Shown piece after piece: positions 8,821-17,944 of a stretch of 64,000 nt of DNA; position 1 is the stretch's first letter; every line of letters begins with the position of its first letter. Origin of the DNA: Streptomyces hygroscopicus. GTDB taxonomy: Bacteria; Actinomycetota; Actinomycetes; Streptomycetales; Streptomycetaceae. The translations under genes were made by a program, and so were the position numbers. The notes under the pieces are model-generated. The model had not been told where the DNA came from. It saw nothing but the letters and a program-made list of their open reading frames with translations, and made no database searches. The stretch is from the NCBI GenBank assembly GCA_002021875.1, contig CP018627.1, forward strand, positions 1,922,001-1,986,000, read 5' to 3'.

Positions 8821-8837
8821 CTTGATCCCGGATCAAG
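8821..8837. promoter_or_regulatory. TetR operator 2
   Basis: Perfect 17-bp palindrome CTTGATCC-C-GGATCAAG, 25 bases ahead of the tetR start and centred 34 bp from operator 1. Two matching palindromes between divergent genes is the classic arrangement for a TetR repressor controlling both itself and its target. Confidence 0.78.
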
Positions 8838-8861
8838 ACGCAAGCGAAGGGGATCGGCGGC

Positions 8862-9458
8862 ATGGGCCTGGACCGCACGGCCGTGGTGACGGCGGCGCTG
8901 GAACTGCTCGACGAGGCGGGGCTGGACAAGCTCACGATGCGCAAGGTGGCCGAGCGGCTGGGCGTGCAGCTCAACACCGTCTACTGGCACGCCTCCAGCA
9001 AGCCCCGACTGCTGGAGCTGATGGCCGACACGATGCTCGAGGGATGCGCCGACGCACCGCTCCCGGACCCCTGGGACGACCGGGCGTGCACCCTGGCCCA
9101 CCGCTATCGCGCCGCGCTGCTCTCCCGCCGCGACGGCGCACGGGTCGTGGCCGGGACGTATGTCGCCGAGGAGCACACCCTGCGCTTGGCGGACACCCTG
9201 ACCGGCGCGTTCCTCAGCGGCGGCCACAGCCCCGCCGAGGCCGGCTGGCGGACCTGGTCGCTGGTCTACTTCACGCTCGGCCTGACCCAGGAGGAACAGG
9301 CCGCCCAGGACATCGGCGGCATGGAGCCGCTGCTGCGGGCGGCCACCGCCGAGCGCTTCCCCGCCCTCGCCGCGGTCGTCGAGCACTTCGGCGACTTCGA
9401 GCACCGCTTCCAGCACGGCGTCGGGCTGATCGTCAGGGGGCGGGAAGCGAGCGCGTAA
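8862..9458 (+). CDS. TetR-family repressor with tetracycline-repressor-like C-terminal domain
   Basis: A 198-residue protein. The N-terminal helix-turn-helix spans roughly residues 8-50 (VVTAALELLDEAGLDKLTMR, then VAERLGVQLNTVYWHASSK), close to true TetR. The C-terminal ligand domain (WRTWSLVYFTLGLTQEEQAA) also resembles TetR_C. GAAGGGG precedes the ATG. It is divergent from the FAD monooxygenase gene and probably represses it and itself through the two palindromes at 8788-8837, with release by an aromatic polyketide-like ligand. The ligand is an inference. Confidence 0.92.
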   Translation: MGLDRTAVVTAALELLDEAGLDKLTMRKVAERLGVQLNTVYWHASSKPRLLELMADTMLEGCADAPLPDPWDDRACTLAHRYRAALLSRRDGARVVAGTYVAEEHTLRLADTLTGAFLSGGHSPAEAGWRTWSLVYFTLGLTQEEQAAQDIGGMEPLLRAATAERFPALAAVVEHFGDFEHRFQHGVGLIVRGREASA

Positions 9459-9584
9459 CCGGCTCACTCAGAGCCGGGAGGTCCGAGGTCTTACCGCGTC
9501 TGCCGCCGCGCAGGCGCCATTTTCCCCATGACTGCTCGCCGTCCATCCGATGTTTATGACGCACAAGGGGTTCCGGTTCCGTCA

Positions 9585-9606
9585 CGCGGGCTGCATCATG
9601 CCCGCG
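9585..9606 (+). terminator. Hairpin downstream of tetR
   Basis: CGCGGGC-tgcatcat-GCCCGCG, a perfect 7-bp stem, in the 244-base gap between tetR and the GH95-type gene. It could end the tetR transcript or act as a regulatory palindrome for the hydrolase. Nothing else was recognised in this gap. Confidence 0.35.
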
Positions 9607-9702
9607 GGGGTTCAGATCGTGGAACCTCAGGCATGTACGTGACCGCCCGCTGCTGCCCCCGCAGAAGATCGCCCGCACCCGGTTCACATCCCCTGGAGCG
9701 TC

Positions 9703-12033
9703 ATGTCATCCGCACCCACCCGAAGGACAGTCGTCGGCACCGCCGTGGCCGCCGGTGCCGCCGCCGGACTCGCCGGCCCGGCCACCGCGTACGCCGGCGA
9801 GCCGCAGGCCCCCGCCGCGGCCGTGGCCGCCCACCCCGCGGGAGACCCCTGGGCCACGGTCCTCGCCGACGCCGACATGGTGTGGCAGAAGATGCCGCAG
9901 ACCTGGTACGAGGGCCCGTTCCTCGGAAACGCCCTGCTCGGCTCGGGCATCTACGCCGAGCCGGGCGACGCGAACGCGGTGCGCTTCAATGTGCAGCACA
10001 GCGAGGTCCAGGACCACCGGCCGGAGTTCGGCTCCCTCTTCGGGCTCGCCCGGCTGCCCATCGGGTACTTCACCCTGGAGCCGGTCGGGACCATCACCGC
10101 CATCGACTGGCGGCTGCGGCTGCGCGACGCCGAGCTGACCGGGACCATCACCACCGACAAGGGCACCCTCCGCCTGCGCGCCCTCGTCCACAACTCCCGT
10201 TCCCTGCTGGCCATCGAGGTGACCCCGAGCGCCGGAGAGGCCGCGTTCCGCTGGGTGTTCCACCCCGCCGAGGCCATCAGCCCGCGGGTCGCCTTCAAAC
10301 CGGTCCCCGACGGCTACACCGGCAACCCCTCGGCCGTCGTCGAGGACCACCACGGCATCCAGGCCGCCGTTCAGCCGCTGCTCGCCGGCGGACAGCATGT
10401 GACGGCCTGGCGGGAGCGGACCCACGCGGGGCGGCGGACGCTGTACGTCACCGTGGCCCACTCCCACCCCCGGCGCACCGCGCGCGACCGTGCGCTCAAG
10501 GACATCCGGTTCGCCTCGGCGCTCTCCTACGACGTCCTCGCGCCCAGCCATCGCGCCTGGTGGCACGCGTACTACCGGAAGAGCTTCCTCTCCCTCCCCG
10601 ACGCCCGGCTGCAGCGCTTCTACTGGATCCAGCTGTACAAGGTGGCCGCGGCCGCCCGCGCCGACGCCCCCGTGATGGCCACCTCGGGCCCCTGGCTGGA
10701 GTCCACCCCGTGGCCCGCGACCTGGTGGAACCTCAATGTGCAGCTCGAGTACTGGCTGATCCACGGCTCCAATCACCTCGAACTCGACGCGGTGACCCGG
10801 GCGCTCGGCGAATTCCGCGACAACCTCTCCAACCAGCTCGACACCCCGTACCGCAAGGACTCGGCGGGCATCCCCCGCACCACCGACATCCACCTGGTCA
10901 ACGGCGGCGACGCGGCGAACGGCGGCTACGCGGTCGGCATTCCCGGCCAGGACCCGCCCACCCCCGAGGTCGGCAACCTCACCTGGGCGCTGCACAACGT
11001 CTGGCTGACCTACCGCCACACCATGGACGAGTCGGTGCTGCGCGAGGTGGTCTATCCGCTGCTGCGCAAGGCCATCGCCTACTACCTCCACTTCCTCACC
11101 CCCGGCAGCGACGGCAAGCTGCATCTGCCCGCCACCTTCTCGCCCGAGTACGGCGTCAACGCGCCCGACTGCAACTACGACCTGATGCTGCTGCGCTGGG
11201 GCTGCGCCACCCTGCTGGACTCGGCCCGGCAGCTCGGCGTCAAGGATCCCGCCGCGCCGCGCTGGCGGGAGGTGCTGGCCAAGCTCACGCCGTACCCCGT
11301 CGACGAGAACGGCTTCATGATCGGCGCGGGTGTTCCGTTCGCCAAGTCCCACCGCCACTACTCCCATATGCTCGCCGTCTATCCGCTCTACGAGGTCACC
11401 TGGGAGGACCCCGCCAAGCGCGAGCTGATCGAGACCTCCCTCAACCACTGGGTCGGCTTCGAGGGCGCGCTCCAGGGCTACACCTTCACCGGCGCCGCCT
11501 CAATGTCCGCGCAGATGGGGCGTGGTGAGGACGCGCTCAAGTACCTGGGCGAGCTGATGAGCCGCTTCATCCAGGCGAACACCATGTACAAGGAGTCGGG
11601 CCCGGTCATCGAGACTCCGCTGTCCGCCGCGCAGTCGCTGCACGACATGGTGTGCCAGAGCTGGGGCGGGGTGATCCGGATCTTCCCCGCGCTGCCCGCC
11701 GCCTGGCGTGAGCTGGTGGTCCACGACTTCCGCACCCAGGGCGCGTTCCTGCTGAGCGCCGCCCGCGAGGACGGCCGTACCCGCTGGGTGCGGCTGCGCA
11801 GCGAGGCGGGCGCGCCCTGTGTCGTACGGCACTCCCTCGACGGGCCGATCGAGGTGCGGGACGCGCGGGGGCGGCGGCTGCCGTACGAGACGGTGGGAGC
11901 GGGAACGATCCGGATCGCGCTCAGGAGGGGCCAGGAGGCGATCATCACCGCCCGCGGCGACCGCCCGGACCTGACGGTCCGCCCGGTCGAGGCAGCCGAG
12001 CCGGCGCCGCGCTGGGGGCTCCCCGCGTCCTGA
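9703..12033 (+). CDS. Secreted glycoside hydrolase, GH95-type (alpha-L-fucosidase/galactosidase family)
   Basis: A 776-residue protein with a Tat-type signal (TRRTVVGTAVAAGAAAGLAG). A beta-rich N-domain follows (WYEGPFLGNALLGSGIYAEP), then an (alpha/alpha)6 barrel with WPATWWNLNVQLEYWLIHGS, LPATFSPEYG and HRHYSHMLAVYPLYEV, and a C-terminal domain with SWGGVIRIFPALPAAW. This order matches GH95 enzymes, inverting exo-glycosidases acting on alpha-L-fucosyl or alpha-L-galactosyl ends. The exact sugar is uncertain because the family is mixed and some relatives are uncharacterised. The start has GGAG just upstream. It is monocistronic in appearance. Confidence 0.75.
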   Translation: MSSAPTRRTVVGTAVAAGAAAGLAGPATAYAGEPQAPAAAVAAHPAGDPWATVLADADMVWQKMPQTWYEGPFLGNALLGSGIYAEPGDANAVRFNVQHSEVQDHRPEFGSLFGLARLPIGYFTLEPVGTITAIDWRLRLRDAELTGTITTDKGTLRLRALVHNSRSLLAIEVTPSAGEAAFRWVFHPAEAISPRVAFKPVPDGYTGNPSAVVEDHHGIQAAVQPLLAGGQHVTAWRERTHAGRRTLYVTVAHSHPRRTARDRALKDIRFASALSYDVLAPSHRAWWHAYYRKSFLSLPDARLQRFYWIQLYKVAAAARADAPVMATSGPWLESTPWPATWWNLNVQLEYWLIHGSNHLELDAVTRALGEFRDNLSNQLDTPYRKDSAGIPRTTDIHLVNGGDAANGGYAVGIPGQDPPTPEVGNLTWALHNVWLTYRHTMDESVLREVVYPLLRKAIAYYLHFLTPGSDGKLHLPATFSPEYGVNAPDCNYDLMLLRWGCATLLDSARQLGVKDPAAPRWREVLAKLTPYPVDENGFMIGAGVPFAKSHRHYSHMLAVYPLYEVTWEDPAKRELIETSLNHWVGFEGALQGYTFTGAASMSAQMGRGEDALKYLGELMSRFIQANTMYKESGPVIETPLSAAQSLHDMVCQSWGGVIRIFPALPAAWRELVVHDFRTQGAFLLSAAREDGRTRWVRLRSEAGAPCVVRHSLDGPIEVRDARGRRLPYETVGAGTIRIALRRGQEAIITARGDRPDLTVRPVEAAEPAPRWGLPAS

Positions 12034-12242
12034 TCCCCCGGCAGTATCTCCCGGCAGCGATCTCCCAGCCGGGCCCGGCCGCCCGGGTGCGGCGGACCGG
12101 CCCGGATCGGCCCGGTCGGCCCAGTTCGGTCCGATGACGCGGTCCGGTTCGACGGCACGGTCCCGTCGACGGAACGGTCCGGCTCGGCCCGGTCGCCGAC
12201 CAATGACGACTGCCGACCGCGGTTCCGGGATACCCATCACGC

Positions 12243-13802
12243 ATGAGACGCATCAGTGACTTCGACCGCCGGCTGTTCGCACGGGTCGCGGACAGCCGGC
12301 TCCGCGGCACCCATCCGCTGCTGCCCCGGCTCAGCCGGGCCGCCGACCACGGCAGGCTGTGGTTCGGCACGGCCGGGGTGCTCGCCACGGTCGGCGGCCG
12401 CACCGCGCGACGGGCCGCACTGCGCGGGATCGGCTCGCTCGCCGCCGCCTCACTCGTGTCGAACGTCGTGGTCAAGTGGACAGTGGCACGCAAGCGTCCG
12501 GTCCCGGACGTGGTGCCCCTGGTCCGCCAACTGCGCCGACAGCCATGGACCAGCTCCTTCCCCTCCGGGCATTCGGCCTCCGCCGCCGCCTTCGCCACCG
12601 GGGTGGCCCTGGAGTCCTCGCGGTACGGCCTGATGGTCGCCCCGCTCGCCGCCGCCGTCGCCGCCTCCCGGGTGTATGTGGGCGTCCACTACCCCAGCGA
12701 TGTGCTGGCCGGAATCGCCCTCGGCGTCGGCGCCGCCGCGCTGACCTGCCGCTACTGGCCGCCGCGCCCCGAGGCCCCGGCGCAGGCCCGGCCGCGGATC
12801 TCGGCGCCCGCCCTGCCCAAGGGCGAGGGGCTGGTGGTCCTGGTCAACCAGCGGGCCGGGATGGCCACCCCCACCGGCGGTTTCACCGTCGCCGAGCAAC
12901 TGCAGGTGCTGCTGCCCGCCGCGGAGATCCTGGAGTGCGGGCCCGACGACGACTTCATCGACCTGCTCCGGCAGGCCGCCCGGCGCGCCGCCGACCGGGC
13001 CGGGGCGCTGGGCATCTGCGGCGGGGACGGCAGCGTCAACGCCGCCGCCACGATCGCGGCCGAACGCGGGCTGCCGCTCGCCGTGTTCCCCGGCGGCACC
13101 CTCGACCACTTCGCGCTGGACCTCGGCGTACCGGCCTTCGAGGACACCGCCCACGCCGTGACCGAGGGCGACGCCGTGGCCGTGGACCTCGGCCGCGCCA
13201 CCCCCCTCGCGGGAGGCGGCGCGACCAGCCAGTTCGTCAACACCTTCAGCATCGGCTTCTACCCGGAGCTGGTGCGGATCCGGGAGAGCATGGAGGGCCG
13301 GCTCGGCAAGTGGCCCGCGGCCGCCGTCGCGCTCACCCGGGTGCTGCGCACCGCGAGCCCCATGGAGGTCGAGGTCAACGGGCGACCGCGGCGGCTGTGG
13401 ATGCTGTTCGCCGGCAACGGCATCTACTCCCCCGAGGGATTCGCGCCCACCTACCGTCAGCAGCTCGACGACGGGCTGCTCGATGTGCGGGCGATCGACG
13501 GCGAGGAGCGGCTGGCCCGCACCCGGCTGCTGATCTCGGCGCTCACCGGCACACTCGGGCGGTCCCATGTCTACACGACACGGCGCATGCGCCAACTGCG
13601 GCTGTCGGGCCTCCACTCGGTGGACAGCCGGGCCTACGATGGAGAGGTGGCCGCCGACCCCGCGGAGGAGCTGCTGATCGACAAGTGGCCCGGGGCGCTC
13701 ACCGTGTACCGCCCCGCCGAGCCGCAGAACGAGCTGCTCCAAAGGGCCCGTACGGCCGCCGCGAAGGCCCCCCATCGGTGGAGGTCTCTACTACGCAAGT
13801 AG
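12243..13802 (+). CDS. PAP2 phosphatase / diacylglycerol kinase-like fusion
   Basis: A 519-residue two-domain protein. Residues ~1-180 form a PAP2 phosphatase with the three signature motifs KWTVARKRP, SFPSGHS and SRVYVGVHYPSD, embedded in a membrane region. Residues ~195-500 are a lipid/sphingosine kinase-like catalytic domain with the nucleotide loop GICGGDGSVN and FPGGTLDHFA. The pair suggests handling of a membrane lipid such as phosphatidic acid or a polyprenyl phosphate, with phosphatase and kinase activities on one chain. The fusion occurs widely in actinomycetes, but its physiological substrate is not settled. No clear ribosome-binding site is seen before the ATG at 12243. Confidence 0.88.
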   Translation: MRRISDFDRRLFARVADSRLRGTHPLLPRLSRAADHGRLWFGTAGVLATVGGRTARRAALRGIGSLAAASLVSNVVVKWTVARKRPVPDVVPLVRQLRRQPWTSSFPSGHSASAAAFATGVALESSRYGLMVAPLAAAVAASRVYVGVHYPSDVLAGIALGVGAAALTCRYWPPRPEAPAQARPRISAPALPKGEGLVVLVNQRAGMATPTGGFTVAEQLQVLLPAAEILECGPDDDFIDLLRQAARRAADRAGALGICGGDGSVNAAATIAAERGLPLAVFPGGTLDHFALDLGVPAFEDTAHAVTEGDAVAVDLGRATPLAGGGATSQFVNTFSIGFYPELVRIRESMEGRLGKWPAAAVALTRVLRTASPMEVEVNGRPRRLWMLFAGNGIYSPEGFAPTYRQQLDDGLLDVRAIDGEERLARTRLLISALTGTLGRSHVYTTRRMRQLRLSGLHSVDSRAYDGEVAADPAEELLIDKWPGALTVYRPAEPQNELLQRARTAAAKAPHRWRSLLRK

Positions 13803-13899
13803 TACTCGGAAATCTGTGCTCAAGGACGACGACGGGGGCGCCTCCCACCGTCAAGGATGAGGGCATGGACGACGACCGATCGGCCCAGGGGGCCGCGAC

Positions 13900-15036
13900 G
13901 TGACCTCCCTTGCGCTGTCTGTGCTGCTGGCCCTGGTCTCGGCGGTCTGCTACGCCGCCGGAGCCATACTCCAGGAGCATGTCGCGGCCACGACGCCGCG
14001 CCTCGCCGCCGCTCCGCTGCGGCGCGGGAGTTGGTGGGCCGCGGTGACCCTCAACGGTACGGGCGCGGTCCTCCATGTGATCGCCCTGGCCTACGGCCCG
14101 CTGAGCGTGGTGCAACCCCTAGGGGCTCTGACGATCGTCTTCGCCCTGCCGATGGCGGCCATATTCGTCCGCCGCCGGGTCGGCGGATCCGGCTGGCGGG
14201 GCGCGCTGCTGGCGACCGCGGGGCTCGCCGGGCTGCTCTCCCTGACCGGCACCTCGCGGGCCCAGTCGCTGGCCGAGCAGGAGGGCGTCTGGCTGATCGT
14301 GATCACGGTCTCCACCATCGCCGTGCTGGCCGGGGCGGCTCGCCTGATGCGGTCGCCCGTCATCCGCGGTGTGCTGCTGGCGGCGGCCGCGGGGACGGCC
14401 TTCGGTGTCTCGTCGGTGGTCACCAAGAACGTCGCCGTGGAGTGGACCTGGGACGCGTGGCAGGACGCCCTGCCCGGCCTGGTCACGATCGGGCTGCTGG
14501 CCTCGGGCGGGGTGCTGCTCTCCCAGGCGTCGTACCGGGGCGCCGGGCTGGCGTCGCCGCTGGCGACGGCGACCGTGGTCAACCCCGTGGTCGCCACCGC
14601 CGTCGGCATCGCCGCGCTCGGCGAGAACTTCCGGCACGGCACGCCGGGCACCCTGCTCGCCCTGGTCGCCGCCCTCGTCGCGAGCACCGGCCTGGTGATG
14701 CTGACGGTGCACAACGCCGAGGCGGAGGCCGAGACCGAGACCGAGACCGAAGCAGCCGCCGGGGAGGCCCCGGCCGCCGAAGCCCCGGCCGCCCCCGGAC
14801 ACGACGGGCACGACGCCACCGGCGGGGGCGGCGGACCGGAGGTTCCGGAGGGGCCCGGCGGATCCGGCCCGCATGAGGTGCCCCCGCATGAGGTGCCGGA
14901 CGCCCCCGGCGGGCCTGCCGAGCCCGGTACCCCGCTCCTGCTCCCCCAGCCGATCCCCCGCCAGCCCACCGGCGAGGACGACCCCGGCCCGCGCCTGCCC
15001 GAATGCGGCGAGGCCGTACTGCAGCACCACGCCTAG
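13900..15036 (+). CDS. DMT/EamA-like multidrug or metabolite transporter
   Basis: A 378-residue protein. The first ~275 residues are about ten hydrophobic helices in two similar halves (ALSVLLALVSAVCYAAGAIL; GVLLAAAAGTAFGVSSVVTK), the pattern of DMT-superfamily carriers. A ~100-residue acidic, Pro/Gly-rich cytoplasmic tail follows (ETETETE, then HEVPPHEVPDAPGG) and is probably disordered. The GTG start is preceded by AGGGGG. It overlaps the stop of a 12-codon frame (13865-13903, MDDDRSAQGAAT), which could act as a tiny leader. The substrate is unknown. Confidence 0.82.
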   Translation: MTSLALSVLLALVSAVCYAAGAILQEHVAATTPRLAAAPLRRGSWWAAVTLNGTGAVLHVIALAYGPLSVVQPLGALTIVFALPMAAIFVRRRVGGSGWRGALLATAGLAGLLSLTGTSRAQSLAEQEGVWLIVITVSTIAVLAGAARLMRSPVIRGVLLAAAAGTAFGVSSVVTKNVAVEWTWDAWQDALPGLVTIGLLASGGVLLSQASYRGAGLASPLATATVVNPVVATAVGIAALGENFRHGTPGTLLALVAALVASTGLVMLTVHNAEAEAETETETEAAAGEAPAAEAPAAPGHDGHDATGGGGGPEVPEGPGGSGPHEVPPHEVPDAPGGPAEPGTPLLLPQPIPRQPTGEDDPGPRLPECGEAVLQHHA

Positions 15037-15081
15037 GCAGCGCCACTCCTGGGCAGCGCCACGCCTGGGCGGCGACCTCGC

Positions 15082-15966
15082 CTACGCGGCGCCGGGCCGT
15101 CCCGCGCCGAGCAGCTCCACCAGCCCCGAGAGGCCCTCATGGCCATGGCCGTCGGCGACCCGGCGGGCCATGAGATCGCCGATCGGGGCGATCAGTTCGG
15201 GGCTGATGCCCTGGTCCCGTGCGGAGCCGGTGAAGTTGACGAACGCGGCCGACTGCATGGCGAGGTTGGAGACCACCCCGGTGGCGTGGTCACCGGAGTC
15301 GATCTGCCGCGCGTAGCCGTCCACGGCCCCGGACATGGCGGTCAGCCAGCGCCCCAGCAGGGGGGCGGCGTCGGCCGCCGCCACACCGTCCGACCGCACG
15401 AGGGCGTAGGCGTGCAGCACGCCCGAGAACATTCCGTACATCGCGCTGAGCAGGGCGAGGTCGTACAGCGGGGCGCGGCCGGGGTCCTCGCCGAGATGGT
15501 GGCTCTCGCCGAAGAGGTCCAGCACGGCGCGGTGGGCCGCGAAGGCGGCCGGTGAGCCGCTGTAGAGGAGGAAGGCGGCGGGCGTCCCGATCATCGGGGG
15601 GACGGCCATGATGCCGCCGTCGAGGTACTGAGCACCGTGTCCGGCCGCCCATGCGGCCAGGTCACGGGCCTGCCGCGGAGTGCCGTTGGTGAGGTTGACG
15701 ACGGCCTTGCCGGACAGGGCCTCCCCGAGCGGGTCCAGCACCTGCCGTACGGAGTCGTAGTCCAGCAGGCAGACCACCACCAGGGGACTCGCCGCGACAG
15801 CCTCACCGGCCGTGGCGGCGGTCAGCGCGCCCTCGGCGGTGAGTGCCTCGGCCTTGGCGGCCGTACGGTTCCACACCGTCGTCCGGTGCCCGGCCGTCAC
15901 CAGGGCGCGGGCCAGCGCGGTGCCCATGTCGCCGAGGCCCAGCACCGTCACGGGGGTTTCGCTCAT
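15082..15966 (-). CDS. NAD(P)-dependent imine reductase-like / 6-phosphogluconate dehydrogenase-family oxidoreductase
   Basis: A 294-residue protein. The N-terminal Rossmann motif is VTVLGLGDMGTALA, followed by WNRTAAKAEAL (the Arg and Lys after the second strand suggest NADPH). NGTPRQARDLAAWA and the C-terminal helical part (LYDLALLSAMYGMFSGVLHA) match imine reductases and beta-hydroxyacid dehydrogenase relatives. It would reduce a cyclic imine or a related substrate. It is divergent from an HxlR-type regulator with an inverted repeat between them, suggesting induction by electrophilic or redox signals. The native substrate is not known. Confidence 0.85.
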   Translation of the reverse strand: MSETPVTVLGLGDMGTALARALVTAGHRTTVWNRTAAKAEALTAEGALTAATAGEAVAASPLVVVCLLDYDSVRQVLDPLGEALSGKAVVNLTNGTPRQARDLAAWAAGHGAQYLDGGIMAVPPMIGTPAAFLLYSGSPAAFAAHRAVLDLFGESHHLGEDPGRAPLYDLALLSAMYGMFSGVLHAYALVRSDGVAAADAAPLLGRWLTAMSGAVDGYARQIDSGDHATGVVSNLAMQSAAFVNFTGSARDQGISPELIAPIGDLMARRVADGHGHEGLSGLVELLGAGRPGAA

Positions 15967-16054
15967 CTCGGTTGCTCCAGTTGTTTCGATACCGCTTGGT
16001 TCCTAGGGGTCCGGCGCGCCGCTCACAGCCTCGTTCCCCGGCGGTAATGTGGGC

Positions 16055-16080
16055 AAGTACCCACTAAAGAGTGCGTACTT
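16055..16080. promoter_or_regulatory. Inverted repeat between imine reductase-like gene and HxlR gene
   Basis: AAGTAC (16055-16060) and GTACTT (16075-16080) are separated by 14 bases; with GGC/ACC flanks the arms extend to 9 bp with one mismatch. HxlR-type regulators usually bind such spaced GTAC half-sites between divergent genes. Confidence 0.6.
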
Positions 16081-16106
16081 ACCTTGAGGTCAGTGGGGGC
16101 GGGGCC

Positions 16107-16445
16107 ATGCGAAATCAGCCTTATGTCTGCGGTCTGGACGCGGCCGTGGATGTGATCGACGGCAAGTGGAAAGTGCTGATCATCTGGGCGCTCAATCACC
16201 AGCGGTGCCGTTTCGGGGAATTGCGGCGGCTGGTTCCGGGCGTGACCGAAAAAGTACTGACGCAGCAGCTCAGGGAGTTGGAGGCGGACGGAATCGTCCA
16301 CCGGGAGATATACGACGTGGTGCCGCCGAAGGTGGAGTATTCGCTGACCGAGTTGGGCGACGAGCTGAATACGGCACTGGGCCCGCTGGGCGCGTGGGGC
16401 AAGCGCCGGATGGCGGTGCTGGAGGAGGAAACGGGGCAGGGCTGA
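16107..16445 (+). CDS. HxlR-family winged-helix regulator
   Basis: A 112-residue protein with the HxlR pattern: VCGLDAAVDVIDGKWKVLII, then FGELRRLVPGVTEKVLTQQL and VEYSLTELGDEL. Cys9 sits at the position of the redox-sensing cysteine in this family. The ATG at 16107 is preceded by GGGGGCGGGG. A GTG at 16071 would place coding sequence over the inverted repeat, so it was not used. It is divergent from the imine reductase-like gene, which is its likely target. Confidence 0.9.
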   Translation: MRNQPYVCGLDAAVDVIDGKWKVLIIWALNHQRCRFGELRRLVPGVTEKVLTQQLRELEADGIVHREIYDVVPPKVEYSLTELGDELNTALGPLGAWGKRRMAVLEEETGQG

Positions 16446-16581
16446 CTTCCAGGGCTGCCGCACCGCCCGGAGCCGCGGCCCCGCCGGGGAATCGGCGTCA
16501 ACCGGCGCTGTCACGCGTATTTTCCAACCGGGCCTCCGCGGGGTAGGGGTGTGGAGATCACCCCGCTCACTTGGAGGCCCC

Positions 16582-17919
16582 GTGACCGACAGCGCTCCCC
16601 GGAGCCAAACGCGCACACCCTGGCGAGCCGTGTTCGGCGGCTCGATCGGAAATCTCGTCGAGTGGTACGACTGGTTCGTCTACGCCAGTTTCGCCACCTA
16701 CTTCGCCGGAGCCTTCTTCCCCAAGGGCAACGACACCGCACAGCTCCTCAACACCGCCGGGATCTTCGCGGTCGGCTTCTTCATGCGTCCCGTCGGCGGC
16801 TGGCTGCTGGGCCGGTTCGCCGACCGGCGCGGCCGTAAGGCGGCGCTCACCCTGACGGTGACGCTGATGTCGGCCAGCGCGCTGCTCATCGCCATCGCCC
16901 CGACCTATGACCAGGTCGGCTACTTCGGCGCGGCCGTGCTGCTGGTGGCGCGGCTGCTGCAGGGCCTGTCGGTGGGCGGGGAGTACGCGGCCAGCGCCAC
17001 CTATCTCACCGAGGCGTCCCATCCCGGCGGTCGCGGCTTCGTCTCCAGCTTCCAGTACGTGTCGATGACGATGGGCCAGCTGATCGGTCTCGGCCTCCAG
17101 ATCGTGCTGCAGCACACCATGTCCGATGACGCGCTGCACTCCTACGGCTGGCGCATTCCGTTCATCGTCGGCGCCGTGGGCGCGGCGGTGGTCTTCTGGC
17201 TGCGGCGCAATCTGCTGGAGACCGAGGTCTACACCGAGGAGGACGCCCACCAGGGCGAACGAGGGACGATGGCCGAGCTGCTGCGCCACCGCAAGGAGGC
17301 GGCGCTCGTCATCGCGCTGACCATGGGCGGTACGGTCGCGTACTACACGTACACCACCTATCTCACCAAGTACCTGTCGAACACGGCCGGTCTGAGCAAG
17401 TCGGACGCGTCGCTGGTCAGCTTCTGCGCCCTGTTCCTGTTCATGCTGTTGCAGCCGCTGGCCGGATCGCTCTCGGACCGGATCGGGCGCCGTCCGCTGC
17501 TGATCACCTTCGGCTTCGGCTCGATGCTCGGCACCGTCCCCATCATGACCGCGCTGTCGCACACCGACACCTTCACGGGGGCGCTGCTGCTCTCGCTCGC
17601 GGCTCTGGTCATCGTCACCGGCTACACCTCGATCAACGCCGTGGTGAAGGCCGAGCTGTTCCCCACCCACGTCCGGGCGCTCGGGGTGGCCCTGCCGTAC
17701 GCGCTGGCGAACGCGCTGTTCGGCGGCACCGCCGAGTATGTGGCGCTGTGGTTCAAGAAGGGCGGTGCGGAGTCCGGGTACTACTGGTACGTCTCGGCGT
17801 GTGCGGCCGTCTCGCTCATCGTCTACCTCACCATGCGGGAGACCCGCGACGCCGCCCTCTCCCGGGACCGCGCGGACGGCCCGGCCGCCCCGGGGAAGCA
17901 GCGGACGACGGCGGTGTGA
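16582..17919 (+). CDS. MFS metabolite:H+ symporter (ShiA/KgtP/ProP-type)
   Basis: A 445-residue, twelve-helix transporter of the metabolite:H+ symporter family. Signatures are GNLVEWYDWFVYASFATYF at the first helix, GRFADRRGRKAAL after helix 2, RLLQGLSVGGEYAASATYLT at helix 4, and SLSDRIGRRPLLI in the second half. Relatives carry alpha-ketoglutarate, shikimate, betaine or citrate. The GTG at 16582 has GGAGG four bases upstream and was preferred over an ATG at 16549. It seems monocistronic and converges on the RsbW-like gene 25 bases away. The substrate is not predictable from this sequence. Confidence 0.9.
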   Translation: MTDSAPRSQTRTPWRAVFGGSIGNLVEWYDWFVYASFATYFAGAFFPKGNDTAQLLNTAGIFAVGFFMRPVGGWLLGRFADRRGRKAALTLTVTLMSASALLIAIAPTYDQVGYFGAAVLLVARLLQGLSVGGEYAASATYLTEASHPGGRGFVSSFQYVSMTMGQLIGLGLQIVLQHTMSDDALHSYGWRIPFIVGAVGAAVVFWLRRNLLETEVYTEEDAHQGERGTMAELLRHRKEAALVIALTMGGTVAYYTYTTYLTKYLSNTAGLSKSDASLVSFCALFLFMLLQPLAGSLSDRIGRRPLLITFGFGSMLGTVPIMTALSHTDTFTGALLLSLAALVIVTGYTSINAVVKAELFPTHVRALGVALPYALANALFGGTAEYVALWFKKGGAESGYYWYVSACAAVSLIVYLTMRETRDAALSRDRADGPAAPGKQRTTAV

Positions 17920-17944
17920 CGGCGCCGAGGGGCCGGGCCCGGCG

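Noticed and set aside
9706..11448. A 580-codon minus-strand frame over the GH95-type gene
   Set aside because: Antisense shadow; the sense frame has a signal peptide and complete family motifs.
13865..13903. 12-codon frame overlapping the DMT transporter start, considered as a leader peptide gene
   Set aside because: Too short to judge, no ribosome-binding site of note and no attenuation hairpin was found; only mentioned with the transporter.
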